A stretch of DNA of 64,000 nucleotides from Marinobacter sp. AC-23 (GCF_001858325.1 NZ_MBPP01000001.1:350610-414609), one strand, 5' to 3'. Counted from the stretch's first letter, positions 1 to 10,227 are shown. The notes: a model not told the origin generated them from the letters alone. Program-made: numbers and translations.

Positions 1-178
1 CCCGTTCCAGCAGCAACATTGCCCGCTGAACACCATCAAAACCTTCGGCAAGCTCATCAACCCGGTCACGGGACAGAATGACCCCACTCAACACTTGCCA
101 CACGCCAATACCAATCACGGCAGTGATTGTAATAGCCACCAAAACCTCAAGAAGCGTAAACCCTCGCTGGCTCGTCAT
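1..178 (-). CDS. gspJ: Type II secretion minor pseudopilin GspJ (partial)
   Basis: The 59 visible residues begin MTSQRGFTLLEVLVAIT, a class III pilin leader (G-F-T-L-L-E, with the conserved Glu at +5) followed by a hydrophobic helix. GspJ is a minor pseudopilin that forms the tip complex of the periplasmic pseudopilus with GspI and GspK. The ATG at 178 overlaps the TGA of gspI (ATGA), so translation is probably coupled. The gene runs off the left edge, so its C-terminal part is not in the window. The GspJ assignment rests on the leader and on position after gspI; the leader alone would fit any pseudopilin. Confidence 0.82.
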   Translation of the reverse strand, partial: MTSQRGFTLLEVLVAITITAVIGIGVWQVLSGVILSRDRVDELAEGFDGVQRAMLLLER

Positions 179-576
179 TTCTCACCCACAAAGGCAGAAA
201 GCGTGTGCACAGGATATGGCTCTGAACGGCTTTCGCGATAACGGGCAACCTCTACTTCAACCCGGCGCATTTTAGGCTCGGCGGTGGCCAGTACCTTTGT
301 GGTTACTTGCCAGCTAAATGGGCCGTAGTCTGCGTCTTTGGCATTTTCGGAGATGCCCGGCAGGTTAGGCTCCAGGCGGATTTCATTGATACGGTTTTCA
401 GCAAGCCAGCCCGCGAGAGTTTTGTCACGGATACGCTCATAGCTGGAAATATACTGGCTACCCACCTCGGCTGCCGCTGAAGCAATCAGCCCAAACACCA
501 GCAACGCGATCATCACCTCAATCAGCGTGAATCCGCTAGCGGATCTGGGCGAGCTTGATGGATTTTGCCTTATCAC
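175..576 (-). CDS. gspI: Type II secretion minor pseudopilin GspI
   Basis: This 133-residue protein has the prepilin leader SASGFTLIEVMIALLVFGL, so GspO/PilD should cleave it after the Gly and methylate the new N-terminal Phe. Its length and the motif MRRVEVEVAR near residue 103 fit GspI (XcpV). The start is GTG at 576, which overlaps the true TGA of gspH at 573-575, and its own TGA overlaps the gspJ ATG. These tight overlaps indicate a translationally coupled pseudopilin operon in the usual E-F-G-H-I-J order. The protein acts in the inner membrane and periplasm as part of the pseudopilus tip. Confidence 0.88.
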   Translation of the reverse strand: MIRQNPSSSPRSASGFTLIEVMIALLVFGLIASAAAEVGSQYISSYERIRDKTLAGWLAENRINEIRLEPNLPGISENAKDADYGPFSWQVTTKVLATAEPKMRRVEVEVARYRESRSEPYPVHTLSAFVGEK

Positions 577-1108
577 CAGTCGTCTGCCTCATCGCCGGGC
601 TTCCGCCACTGAATGGGAGTGATGCCATCTGATGCCAGGGTCTGGTATAATCCGTATCACTACCAACCGTAAACTCCAGCTCAAATGGCGTGGTTTCCCC
701 GCTGGAAAAAAACACTACATCTGGTCGGAGTTTGTCTTCAGCCGACGCCAGGCGGGGAGTGTCACTCTCAATAAATCTTGTCGCGACCAGCCACTCAGGA
801 AACTCTCGAGCCCGGAATATACGCTCCCCGGAAGTCTGCCAATCGTTTGTTTCATCTTGAAAAGCAACAAAGCGGTACCCGTTTTCTTCAAGCAGTAACC
901 CAAGTTCCAGGTTATTCAGTACGGACTGATCCGATGCGGTTTGCATCAATAAATACAACTCCCGCACCTCGTTCTGCAGCTCCCTCTGCTGGGAGTTCCC
1001 ACCCATGGTGAACACCGCAAGCGCGGCGAGCAGCCCAACCAGAACCAGGACAATTAATATTTCAATAAGCGTGAAACCGCTGCTGTTTCCTGGTTCGGAA
1101 GCCATCAT
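573..1108 (-). CDS. gspH: Type II secretion pseudopilin GspH (frameshifted)
   Basis: The N-terminus has the prepilin leader SSGFTLIEILIVLVLVGL, and the body fits GspH/XcpU. The raw frame runs on to 536, into gspI. Restoring one missing base near 645 gives a C-terminus reading TLASDGITPIQWRKPGDE and a TGA at 573-575 that exactly overlaps the GTG of gspI. With that base the protein is 178 residues, normal for GspH. The repaired end is family-like and the junction is perfect, so the break looks like a base-calling deletion, not real decay. Either of two adjacent ATGs (1108 or 1105) could start it. Confidence 0.85.
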
Positions 1109-1111
1109 AGA

Positions 1112-1563
1112 TTAACTGCCAATGTTCCAAATACTGATATCCGCCGCGTCTCCGTCACCACCTTCCTGGCCGTCGGAACCATAAGAGTAAAGATCGTAGG
1201 CGCCTTCAGTGCCAGGACTTACATACTGAAAGTCGTTGTTCCAAGGATCTTGTGGGATGTTGTTCATATAACCGTCCGGGCTCCAGTTTTTTGGCTCTGG
1301 CTGCCGGTAGGCTTGGAGCTTAGTGCCTCAAGGCCTTGTTGCGTAGATGGATAATGGCTGTTATCCAAGCGATAGATATCCAACGCCTTTGAGATATTGG
1401 TGAGCTGCGTCTCCGCCACAGTTACCTTAGCCTGATCACTCCGGCCCATAATGTTCGGCGCGACAACCGCTACCAACAAGCCAAGAATGACCATCACGAC
1501 CATGATTTCGATAAGCGTGAAGCCTCGGCTGGATTGCGGCGTACTTAGATGTTTCGTCGTCAT
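1112..1563 (-). CDS. gspG: Type II secretion major pseudopilin GspG (frameshifted)
   Basis: Leader SSRGFTLIEIMVVMVILGL is followed by the conserved GspG body (NIMGRSDQAKVTVAETQL and YPSTQQGLEAL). The raw frame goes wrong near 1290. With one base restored it continues as PKNWSPDGYMNNIPQDPW and GGDGDAADISIWNIGS, ending at the TAA at 1112-1114. These are hallmark GspG sequences, including the Asp-rich calcium-binding loop near the C-terminus. The repaired length is 150 residues. It lies three bases before gspH. GspG polymerises into the periplasmic pseudopilus that pushes folded substrates through the GspD secretin. Confidence 0.88.
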
Positions 1564-1607
1564 TATTTCACTCGTTTTTGGTTGAATTTAGGGGGGTTCT
1601 TGAGCGA

Positions 1608-2816
1608 TTACCCAACCAGGTTGCTCATGTTCAATATCGGCAACATGATGGCCATTACAATGATAAGCACCACCACGCCCATCACCAACAGCATCATGGG
1701 CTCGAACAGCCCAACAATCGCGGCAATCTTGGACTGCAGCGTGTTTTCCTGCATGTTCGCTGTACGCTCCAGCATGCTGTCCAGTTCGCCACTGGCCTCG
1801 CCACTGGCAATCATGTGCAGCATCATTGGTGGAAAGTAACCGGACTGATCCAGCGCCCGGTGCAAAGAGCCACCTTCGCTAACCTTACGTGCGGCCTCTT
1901 TCAGCTCCTGACGCAAATAGTCATTGGAAAGCACTTCTCCAGCAATTCTCATGGCATCAACCAGCGGCACACCACTGGTTGTGAGTATGCTAAGCGTACT
2001 GGCATACCGGGCCGTATTAACACCTCGAACCATTCCGGAAAATAAGGCAGATGCAGCAGGCGTTTATGAAAACGCATCCTGAAGGCCGCTTGGTGAGCGC
2101 GTAACGAAATGTCATAAAGGCCGCCACCAAAAGAATTAAGAGGTAGACACCGTAACTGGAAAGAAATTCCGACATGGCCAACATGGCTGAGTCAGCGCAG
2201 GCAATTCCTGACCCTGTTTCAGGAAAACATCAATAATATCCGGTACCACGTAGGTAAGCAGGAACACCACAATGGCAATCGCTACAAAACTCAGAATAAT
2301 CGGGTAGATTGCAGCCAGCTGGATTTTTTGGCGTGCTTCCTGCCGGTTCTCGGTGTAGTCGGCTAACCGGTTAAGAACCAAATCCAAATGCCCCGCATGC
2401 TCGCCTGCTGCTACGGTTGACCGGTAAAGCCGCGGAAACGCTTTGGGAAATTCACCAAGGCTATCTGCCAGCGTATAGCCCTCCATAACCTTGGCGCGAA
2501 TGGCGATGAGCATGCTGCGAATACGTGGTTTGGTGGTTTGCTGAGCGGTTGCAGATAACGCCTGTTCAATAGGAATTCCCGATTGAATCAACGTTGCCAG
2601 TTGGCGTGTAACCAGCGCAAGATCGGCGGCCGCCAGAGAGCCACCGCCGCTTAATGGATTGCTGGGAGTGCGCTTTTGAACCGCAGGTTCAACCGCAAGT
2701 GGCGTAAGGCCTTTTTCCCTTAACTGCTGGCGCACAGCGCGAGGTGCATCGGCTTCTACCACGCCCTGCTTCTGTTTTCCCCGTGCATCCAGAGCCTTGT
2801 ATTCATAGGCAGGCAT
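1608..2816 (-). CDS. gspF: Type II secretion inner-membrane platform protein GspF (three frameshifts)
   Basis: It starts MPAYEYKALDARGKQKQGVV, the standard GspF opening, and contains two copies of the T2SSF domain (about residues 70-195 and 270-395) with the GEHAGHLDLVL and GEASGELDSML repeats. Three transmembrane helices are expected. The frame changes near 2190, near 2095 and near 2042, each repaired by one missing base. The repaired length is 403 residues, matching XcpS-type proteins. The ATG at 2816 lies just after the gspE stop at 2820. GspF couples the GspE ATPase to the pseudopilus at the inner membrane. Confidence 0.86.
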
Positions 2817-2819
2817 AGG

Positions 2820-4327
2820 TCACTTGCCCCGGTGCGTAACGCGGAGCACCTCTTCCACGGTGGTCACACCCTCAAGTATCTTCCGGACACCATCAGCATG
2901 AATGCTCGGGCCTTTAAGGCGCGCTTCCCGTTCCAGATCCAGTTCACCCGACCGTTTGTGAATCAATGCGCTGATCTCCTCGGTTACTTCAACCACTTCA
3001 TAAATACCTATACGCCCCCGGTAGCCAAGTTGGTTGCAGTTATCGCACCCTTTCGCTCGGTAGATGGTTGGCGGCTCGGAAAAATCCTGCTGCAGAAATT
3101 CGCAATGCTCTTCAGTTGGCGTGTATGCCTCCCGACATTCTTTACACAACACCCGAACAAGGCGCTGGGCCACGATACCAACCAAGCTTGATGAAATCAG
3201 GAAAGGCTCGATCCCCATATCCATAAGTCGGGTGATGGCGCTACCGCAGTGTTCGTGTGCAGAGTTGATAATACAAGGTGACCTGTGAGACTGGCCTGTA
3301 CAGCAATCTCGGCGGTTTCAAGATCCCGTATTTCACCAATCATCACCACATCAGGATCCTGACGCAGAATGGCGCGCAGCCCTCGGGCAAACGTCATCTC
3401 AACCTTGGGGTTTACCTGGGTTTGGCCAATACCCGGCAAGTTGTATTCAATAGGATCTTCAACAGTAAGAATGTTGCGGCTACGGTCGTTTATTTCTTGC
3501 AGCGAGGCATAAAGCGTTGTGGATTTACCGGAACCGGTTGGCCCGGTTACAAGCAATATGCCGTAAGGCCGATGGATAAGCCTGCGCAGAATTTTCAGGT
3601 CGTCTGGAGCCATGCCCAGGGATTCCAGCCGTATGGCGCCAGCCTGCTTATCCAACAAGCGGAGCACAACCCGCTCGCCACCAGACGAAGGCATTGTAGA
3701 AACCCGAATATCCACTTCCCGGCCAGCAACGCGGAGTGCGATTCGACCGTCTTGGGGTACCCGCTTCTCAGCGATATCCAGTTTTGCCATAACCTTTATT
3801 CGCGAAACCAACAGCGGCGCCAGTGCCCGCTTGGGCTGAACAACTTCCCGCAGTACCCCATCAACACGAAACCGCACCACCAGGCGCTTTTCATAGGTTT
3901 CAATGTGCACATCGGACGCGCTGGATTTTACCGCTTCGGTCAGAATGGCATTGATCAAGCGGATAATCGGCGCGTCGTCTTCCTGTTCCAGAAGATCTTC
4001 CGTTTCCGGGACCGAATCGGCGAGAGAGGCCAGATCCATGTCATCGCCAATACCTTCAACCATCTGCATGGCTTCTGCAGAGTCGTTTTGATAGGCAGCG
4101 TTCAACGCATGGTCGAAGCGCTCTGGCTCAATAGTGATAAATCGCGCACGGCCACCCCCTATACGGTTGGCCTCCGCCAATGCCGAGTGAGGCGCGCCGG
4201 GTCTGACCAAAATAACCGGGTTGCCCTCTTCTGAGCGGGTCAGAATAACGCCGTTGCGCTTTGCAAAGGTAAAAGGGAGACGACCCAGCGGAGCATCCTG
4301 CGGCTGAAGTTCGGTTTCTGTGGTCAA
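2820..4327 (-). CDS. gspE: Type II secretion ATPase GspE (frameshifted)
   Basis: This is the cytoplasmic secretion ATPase. Walker A GPTGSGKS is near residue 262, followed by the Asp box ([10 protein letters not shown]), Walker B ([12 protein letters not shown]) and His box ([13 protein letters not shown]). The tetracysteine zinc motif CKEC...CDNC is in the second segment. One missing base near 3240 splits it; the restored junction reads [19 protein letters not shown] prefer the TTG at 4325-4327 because GAGGA lies five to six bases upstream. That gives 502 residues, the XcpR length. An in-frame start at 4378 would add 17 unconserved residues. It is the first gene of the minus-strand operon. 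Confidence 0.88.
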
Positions 4328-4585
4328 GGTTGTCCTCGTTATTATCAGGCAATCAGGGTTTTGTGCGCACGCGCACACTCTGAAACCCTTTCTGTTTCAT
4401 ACGATTCAAGAAGGCTACCACAGGATATAGGCCCGCTGAATAACCCTGTACACTATACTCCCATTAAAAGACGCTATTCTGATAACCTGTGGTACTTTCG
4501 GTATTTTCCAGGCCGCGTTTATTAGCCAGCCTTTTCTTAGCTAACAATTCTTTGGCAGCTGGCGAACTTGCATTCAGGACGATCA
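4328..4585. promoter_or_regulatory. Divergent gspE / gspC promoter region
   Basis: About 258 bases separate the gspE start from the gspC start, which are transcribed away from each other, as xcpR and xcpP are in Pseudomonas. Both promoters must lie here. The stretch is AT-rich around 4440-4490, but I could not assign -35 and -10 boxes with confidence and saw no convincing inverted repeat. Confidence 0.4.
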
Positions 4586-5245
4586 ATGCTTTCTATCAAT
4601 CCAAAGGTTCCACTCGCTCTGGCTTTTATCGCAGGGTTGGCCATGCTGGGCGCGACTGCGTGGCAGGGTTATAGCTTCTGGCAATCCCAAAACCAACAAA
4701 CCGCTCTCGGTAACAACGCGGCCTCGCAACCGCTTACCGAAAAGCGCAGCACTCCCACTTTGGCACTTGCATCTTTAGAGTTTTTTGGCACTGCTCAGCC
4801 CGACGGCATTCAAACCCAACAAAGCACTGAGGATTTACCAGAAACCAACCTCAAAATCTTTCTTCGAGGCGTTCTCGCGGCCGACGGCGACTTCCCTGGC
4901 AGTGCCTTGATAGAAGATGACAAGCGCAATACTGACGTCTTTATTGTGGGTGATGAACTACCTGGCAACGCAAAACTGCGCTCTGTGCATTCCAATCGCG
5001 TCATTCTTGACCGCTCGGGCAAGCTGGAAAACCTGTATTTCCCAGAGACCGACAACGATTCCGGAATGAGCTTCTCATCCGACGCTGACAACCTCCAACA
5101 AACCTCTGCCGTGCAACGCCCGGAATCCGCAGTCACCCAAAAGCCCACCCAATCGCGGCAACCTGCAGCAAACGACCAACAACGCCGGGAAGAAATTCGC
5201 CAGCGCCTCGAACAGCTCCGGGAACGCCTACGCACCAACGGTTAG
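4586..5245 (+). CDS. gspC: Type II secretion GspC (XcpP-like) inner-membrane protein
   Basis: GspC links the inner-membrane platform to the GspD secretin. A short cytoplasmic N-terminus precedes one transmembrane helix (about residues 8-27, VPLALAFIAGLAMLGATAW). A linker and a homology-region domain follow (about 60-150; LKIFLRGVLAADGDFPGSAL, then SVHSNRVILDRSGKLENLYF). The tail ends in a charged coiled coil (RREEIRQRLEQLRERLR) in place of a PDZ domain. The ATG at 4586 is chosen because AGGA lies about seven bases upstream; an in-frame TTG at 4568 is the alternative. No gspD follows, unlike the usual C-D order. Confidence 0.82.
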   Translation: MLSINPKVPLALAFIAGLAMLGATAWQGYSFWQSQNQQTALGNNAASQPLTEKRSTPTLALASLEFFGTAQPDGIQTQQSTEDLPETNLKIFLRGVLAADGDFPGSALIEDDKRNTDVFIVGDELPGNAKLRSVHSNRVILDRSGKLENLYFPETDNDSGMSFSSDADNLQQTSAVQRPESAVTQKPTQSRQPAANDQQRREEIRQRLEQLRERLRTNG

Positions 5246-5373
5246 TCGTTCAATATGTCCGCACTCTGTGCTATGTCGGCAAATGACACTGTTAATGTCG
5301 CTATGGGACAGCGTGTGCGCCTTATAAATAGATAAACTGTCTGCTATTCAATTAAAAACGGGAGTGAACTTTG

Positions 5374-6990
5374 ATGCGACGCTGGAACGGTTGGGGCGAT
5401 GAGCAGTTTAATCTGGAGCTACCGGCACAAGGGCAAAGCTTTCTCGCTGACCGTGTCGGTGCCGGTAAACCTCTGAGTGATGTTTCCCTCGAATCAGTAT
5501 GCGCAAAGGTTACTGAGACACGCCTTCCAGTTGACGCCGCTGTGGCCAAGTTTATCGACACAAGCGCCGAGGCACGCGTGCGCCACGCCCGCGGCCAAAG
5601 CCTGCCAGACTGGCTAGCGATGCGCAGTGGTGATATTGGCGTATTCCCGGACGGCGTCGCGCGCCCTGAAAGCAGTCTGGACGTGCAAAAGCTCCTGCAG
5701 TACGCCCAGGCCGGCAATATCGAATTGATTCCCTACGGTGGTGGCACCAGCGTTGCTGGCCACATTAATCCGCTGGCAAGCGACAGGCCGGTTCTCACTG
5801 TCGATATGGGTGGCATGAACCGCCTTATTGATCTGGATCGGGAAAGCCAAATAGCAACGTTTGGCGCAGGCACGCCCGGACCACTCGTAGAATCCCAGTT
5901 ACGGGCTCATGGCTACACACTGGGGCACTTTCCTCAGTCCTTTGAGCTCTCAACCATCGGGGGCTGGGTGGCTTCTCGTTCCAGCGGGCAGCAATCCTTA
6001 CGTTACGGCAGAATCGAGCAACTGTTTGCCGGCGGCCGGGTTGAAACTCTTAAAGGCACTTTGGACTTGCCAACCATTCCGGCTTCCAGCGCAGGGCCTG
6101 ATATTCGCGAGATGATTCTGGGCTCCGAGGGGCGCATTGGCCTGATCACCGAAGTAAAGGTAAGAGTCACACGTTTGCCAGAGCAGGAAAGCTTCCATGT
6201 TGTGTTTTTCCCAAATTGGGATAGCGCCCAAACTGCCTGCCGCAAGCTGGTGCAGAACCGCACTCAGCTTTCTATGTTGCGACTCAGCAACGCGATTGAA
6301 ACCGAAACTCAATTGGCATTGGCCGGGCACCCTCACCTGATTGGCATGCTGGAAAAAGTGCTCTCCTTGCGTGGCTCCGCCGACGGCAAGTGCATGATGA
6401 CCTTTGGGCTCACCGGCAGTAAGCACCAGTGCAGCAGCGCGAAACTGGAAGCCAAGCGCATCTGCAGCGAACACAAAGGAGTTTATACGGGTACTCGGCT
6501 TGGCAAAAAATGGGCCGAAAAGCGCTTCACTATGCCTTACCTCCGTGAAGCGCTCTGGCAAATGGGCTACGCCGTGGACACCTTGGAAACCGCAACCGAT
6601 TGGGACAATGTAGACAACCTTCTTGGGCTGATGGAGAACAGCCTCCGCACGGGTCTTCAAACCCGCGAAGAAAGCAAAAGCGAGCGTGCCCATGTATTTA
6701 CCCACCTGTCCCATTTTTACGGACAAGGGTGCAGCATCTATACCACGTATGTTTTCCGGGCCGCAGACAGCTACGAAGAAACCCTTGCACGCTGGAAACA
6801 CCTAAAGAACACAACCTCGGAACTGATCGTGCGCAACCGTGGCACCATCAGCCATCAACACGGTGTTGGCAAAGACCACGCGCCCTTTCTGCCGGTAGAA
6901 AAAGGTGAACTGGGCATGCTGGCAATCCGCTCCCTGTGCCAAACCTTCGATCCGGAAGGCATTCTTAACCCGAAAACCTTGCTGGAATAA
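5374..6990 (+). CDS. FAD-binding oxidase, alkyldihydroxyacetonephosphate synthase (AGPS)-like
   Basis: This 538-residue protein has an FAD_binding_4 (PCMH) domain (about 100-280; IELIPYGGGTSVAGH and FPQSFELSTIGGWVASRSSG) and an FAD-oxidase C-terminal domain (about 290-530). The motif GTISHQHGVGKDHAPF near residue 490 is typical of AGPS, where the two His and the later residues act at the substrate pocket. AGPS makes the ether bond of ether lipids in eukaryotes. In bacteria many homologues are unassigned and may oxidise a hydroxy acid or glycerol phosphate derivative. ATG 5374 has GGAG about nine bases upstream. It heads an operon with GlpD-like and FGGY genes, so a glycerol-type substrate is plausible. 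Confidence 0.75.
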   Translation: MRRWNGWGDEQFNLELPAQGQSFLADRVGAGKPLSDVSLESVCAKVTETRLPVDAAVAKFIDTSAEARVRHARGQSLPDWLAMRSGDIGVFPDGVARPESSLDVQKLLQYAQAGNIELIPYGGGTSVAGHINPLASDRPVLTVDMGGMNRLIDLDRESQIATFGAGTPGPLVESQLRAHGYTLGHFPQSFELSTIGGWVASRSSGQQSLRYGRIEQLFAGGRVETLKGTLDLPTIPASSAGPDIREMILGSEGRIGLITEVKVRVTRLPEQESFHVVFFPNWDSAQTACRKLVQNRTQLSMLRLSNAIETETQLALAGHPHLIGMLEKVLSLRGSADGKCMMTFGLTGSKHQCSSAKLEAKRICSEHKGVYTGTRLGKKWAEKRFTMPYLREALWQMGYAVDTLETATDWDNVDNLLGLMENSLRTGLQTREESKSERAHVFTHLSHFYGQGCSIYTTYVFRAADSYEETLARWKHLKNTTSELIVRNRGTISHQHGVGKDHAPFLPVEKGELGMLAIRSLCQTFDPEGILNPKTLLE

Positions 6991-7004
6991 GCGGGATAAG
7001 ACCC

Positions 7005-8630
7005 ATGACGCGTAGAGATTCATTGCTCAGGGAGCTCAAAAGCAGCACTCACACATTTGATGTTGTGGTGATTGGCGGCGGCATTACTGGCGCGGGTATA
7101 GCGCGGGAAGCAGCCGGTAGCGGTTTGAACACATTGTTGGTCGAACAAAAAGATTTCGCCTGGGGAACATCCAGCAGGTCTTCAAAAATGGTGCACGGAG
7201 GCCTTCGGTATCTTGGCAGTGGCCAATACCGGCTGACCCGAGATGCTGTAAACGAACGTCAGCGATTGATGACCGAAGCACCTGGCTTAATTGAACCTTT
7301 GCGCTTCATCATGCCGCACTTTCAGCGCCAGTTCCCCGGCCCGTGGCTGTTTCAAATGCTGCTGCGAGTGTACGACTGGATAGCCCGTTCTAAGTCCCGG
7401 CACTTCCTGACGCCCGGTGAGACCATGCAATGGGTACCTGGCCTGAACACCACCAAATTGACCGGAGCCAGCGGCTTTACCGATGCGGTAACCGATGATG
7501 CCCGCCTGGTTCAACGTGTAATAAAGGAAGCCCGCCAAGACGGCGCCCGGTGCCTGAACTACGTAAAAGCGGTAAGCGTTCTGAGAACGAACGACGAGGT
7601 CAGCGGGGTTGAACTGCAGGCAGAACATGACACGTCAGCCTTTACCGTAAACACACCTCTTATCATTAACGCCACAGGCGTATGGGCCGACCGGCTACAA
7701 CAGCCAGTCGGCGGCCAGAAACCTATGACCATTCGGCCATTGCGCGGCAGCCATTTGGTGATTCCATGGAAAAAACTCCCGGTCTCATGCTCCGTTTCTC
7801 TGCTCCACCCGGATGACAAGCGCCCGGTTTTCGCATTCCCGTGGGCGGGCACAACCGTACTGGGAACCACGGATCTCGACCATAACGAAAGTCTGGATAG
7901 CGAGCCGCGGATTGCCGATGAGGAGCTGAATTACCTACTTAAAATTTCCAACCGCCTGTTCCCGGGTAACGCGATATCCCGAACGGACGTGCTTTCTACC
8001 TGGGCAGGAGTCCGGCCCGTTGTGACCGCGGAGCAAAAGGTTGCTGGTGCCAAGGCGCCCTCCAAAGAAAGCCGCGAGCATGAATTTCGTGAAGACAAAG
8101 GCTTAATCAGTATCGCCGGCGGCAAACTCACCACATTTCGCTTAATCGCAAGAGAAGCGCTTGCCAGAGGCCTGGGTGGTAAAGAGCTTTTGCGACCAGA
8201 AAACGACCCGGTTTTCCGACCATCTCCCTCGCTGCAAAAACCCAACCGTATCAGTCATCAAAACTGGCAACGGCTTACCGGGTTTTATGGCTCAGACCTG
8301 GGCTCTGTGCTTCAAGCAGGGCCAGCCCAACTTGTTAGCTGCGATTCAGACCTTGGCTTTGTTCCTGGTGAGCTGTTATGGGCGGAAGTTGTGTGGGCCT
8401 GCAAGCAGGAAGACGTAAACCATTTGGATGACCTAATGCTACGCCGCACCCGGCTTGGCCTGATTCTGCCCGAAGGTGGTCGGGCGATACTGGCTAACGT
8501 GAGGCAACACTGCCAGAGCGCACTCAACTGGGATGACGAACAGTGGCGTTCAGAAGAAGCCGGATATCTTGCGCTTTGGGCCCACGCGTATTCATTACCG
8601 AGTCATTTGGAGCCAAAGCATGCCATCTGA
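7005..8630 (+). CDS. GlpD-like FAD-dependent glycerol-3-phosphate dehydrogenase
   Basis: A DAO-fold flavoprotein of 541 residues. The Rossmann FAD motif VVVIGGGITGAGIAREAAGSG is at residues 20-40, followed by GlpD hallmarks: SSRSSKMVHGGLRYL, TDAVTDDARLV, WAGVRPVV and ISIAGGKLTTFRLIA, and the C-terminal DAO_C domain. The enzyme should oxidise sn-glycerol 3-phosphate or a close analogue and pass electrons to quinone at the inner membrane. It starts 14 bases after the AGPS-like gene and overlaps the FGGY kinase by 11 bases. I leave the symbol blank because a dedicated glpD may exist elsewhere, and the AGPS-like neighbour suggests a specialised substrate. Confidence 0.83.
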   Translation: MTRRDSLLRELKSSTHTFDVVVIGGGITGAGIAREAAGSGLNTLLVEQKDFAWGTSSRSSKMVHGGLRYLGSGQYRLTRDAVNERQRLMTEAPGLIEPLRFIMPHFQRQFPGPWLFQMLLRVYDWIARSKSRHFLTPGETMQWVPGLNTTKLTGASGFTDAVTDDARLVQRVIKEARQDGARCLNYVKAVSVLRTNDEVSGVELQAEHDTSAFTVNTPLIINATGVWADRLQQPVGGQKPMTIRPLRGSHLVIPWKKLPVSCSVSLLHPDDKRPVFAFPWAGTTVLGTTDLDHNESLDSEPRIADEELNYLLKISNRLFPGNAISRTDVLSTWAGVRPVVTAEQKVAGAKAPSKESREHEFREDKGLISIAGGKLTTFRLIAREALARGLGGKELLRPENDPVFRPSPSLQKPNRISHQNWQRLTGFYGSDLGSVLQAGPAQLVSCDSDLGFVPGELLWAEVVWACKQEDVNHLDDLMLRRTRLGLILPEGGRAILANVRQHCQSALNWDDEQWRSEEAGYLALWAHAYSLPSHLEPKHAI

Positions 8631-10177
8631 CCCGCTGATTTTAGCCATTGATAATGGCACCCAGAGCATACGCGCCCTGCTCTTCGACACAAGAGGCAAC
8701 CTTGTTGCCAAAGGCAGGCAGGAGATTCAGCCCTATTTTTCAGAACAGCCGGGCTGGGCTGAACAAGAGCCCGAGTACTTCTGGAAAAACCTGGGCAAGG
8801 CCTGCGAACAACTTTGGCAATCAACCGATGTAGCGCCAGACAGAGTTGTGGGCGTTACCGTCACCACTCAACGTGGCACGGTGATTAACCTCGACGAAAA
8901 CGGCAAGCCACTTCGCCCGGCCATTATCTGGCTAGACCAACGGCACGCACGGGTCGACGGCCCTGTGAAAGGCCCATGGGGCTGGCTCTTCAAACTGACA
9001 CGGCTTGAAAACACGATTAACCGCTTTCGTGAAAATACCCAAGCCAACTGGATTGCCCAGAACCAACCGGAGATTTGGGATAAAACCCGGCATTTTGTTT
9101 TGCTATCTGGCTACCTGAATTACCGCTTAACCGGTGAGTTTCGGGATTCAACTGGCAGCCAAGTAGGCTATCTGCCATTTGATTACAAAAAACACCGCTG
9201 GGCGAGCAAACGGGACTTTAAATGGCAAGTCATGCCGGTAAAACGGTCCATGCTGCCCGAGTTGGTCAGCCCTGGCTCCGGATTGGGCAACCTCACTACA
9301 GAGGCCGCTCAACACTTGGGGCTTCCCAAGGGCCTGCCCGTAATTGCAGCTGCCTCCGATAAAGCCTGCGAAATACTTGGCTCTGGAGGGTTAACACCTG
9401 ATATCGGCTGCATGAGCTATGGCACAACCGCCACCATAAATGCCACCAACAAACGCTATGTGGAGCCGGTACGCCTGATGCCGCCCTATCCTTCTGCGTT
9501 ACCCGGACATTACTCCACGGAAGTGATGATTTACCGGGGCTTTTGGATGGTGAGTTGGTTTAAGCGCGAATTCGGTTTGCGAGAACAAAAAATTGCAGAA
9601 GAGCGCGGCATAGAGCCCGAAGTGTTGTTCGATGAACTGGTTAAAGCTGTACCTGCGGGTTCCATGGGCTTAATGCTGCAACCCTATTGGTCGCCGGGCG
9701 TACGCCAACCGGGCCTGAAGCCAAAGGGTCCATCATCGGGTTTGGCGATGTTCACACTCGCTCGCATATCTACCGCGCCATATTGGAAGGCTTGGCTTAC
9801 GCGCTCCGTGAAGGCAAAGAAAAAATCGAAAAGCGCAGCGGCGTTAAAATTACCAAACTCCGAGTGGCCGGCGGAGGCTCCCAGAGTGACGCCGCCATGC
9901 AATTAACCGCAGACGTATTTGCTTACCCGCGGAGCGCCCACACACCTATGAAACCTCCGGCCTCGGTGCCGCGATTGATGCGGCAGTTGGCCTTGGCCTG
10001 CACCCGGATTTTGAAACAGCAGTGGCAGCAATGACCCGGGTTGGCGATGTATTCCACCCTAACCCGCAAGCTCAAGAGCTATATGAGCGACTCTATACCG
10101 AAGTTTACCTACGCATGTATCCCAAGCTTCAACCGCTGTACCAGAAAATCCGGGATATCACCGGTTATCCAAAGTAG
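8620..10177 (+). CDS. FGGY-family carbohydrate kinase (two frameshifts)
   Basis: N-terminal FGGY domain: LILAIDNGTQSIRALLFDTR (phosphate 1 motif) and GVTVTTQRGTVINLDENGKP with IIWLDQRHARVDG. The C-terminal domain has GCMSYGTTATINATNK, YRAILEGLAYALREG and LRVAGGGSQSDAAMQ (adenosine motif). The raw frame breaks near 9712 and near 9928; one missing base at each restores 519 residues, ending YQKIRDITGYPK at the TAG at 10175-10177. The ATG overlaps the end of the GlpD-like gene by 11 bases. FGGY kinases phosphorylate polyols or sugars in the cytoplasm. Glycerol is the obvious guess from the GlpD-like neighbour, but the sequence does not settle the substrate. Confidence 0.8.
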
Positions 10178-10227
10178 GCATTCCGGCTTGGACCAGTCAG
10201 GGCGCTCATTTGTACCTTGCCTAACGG

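Noticed and set aside
3278..4234. Long plus-strand open frame of 318 codons
   Set aside because: It is antisense to gspE, has no recognisable domain and no RBS. gspE motifs on the other strand are unmistakable.
5998..6801. Minus-strand open frame of 267 codons
   Set aside because: It mirrors the AGPS-like gene in codon-complement fashion and shows no family pattern.
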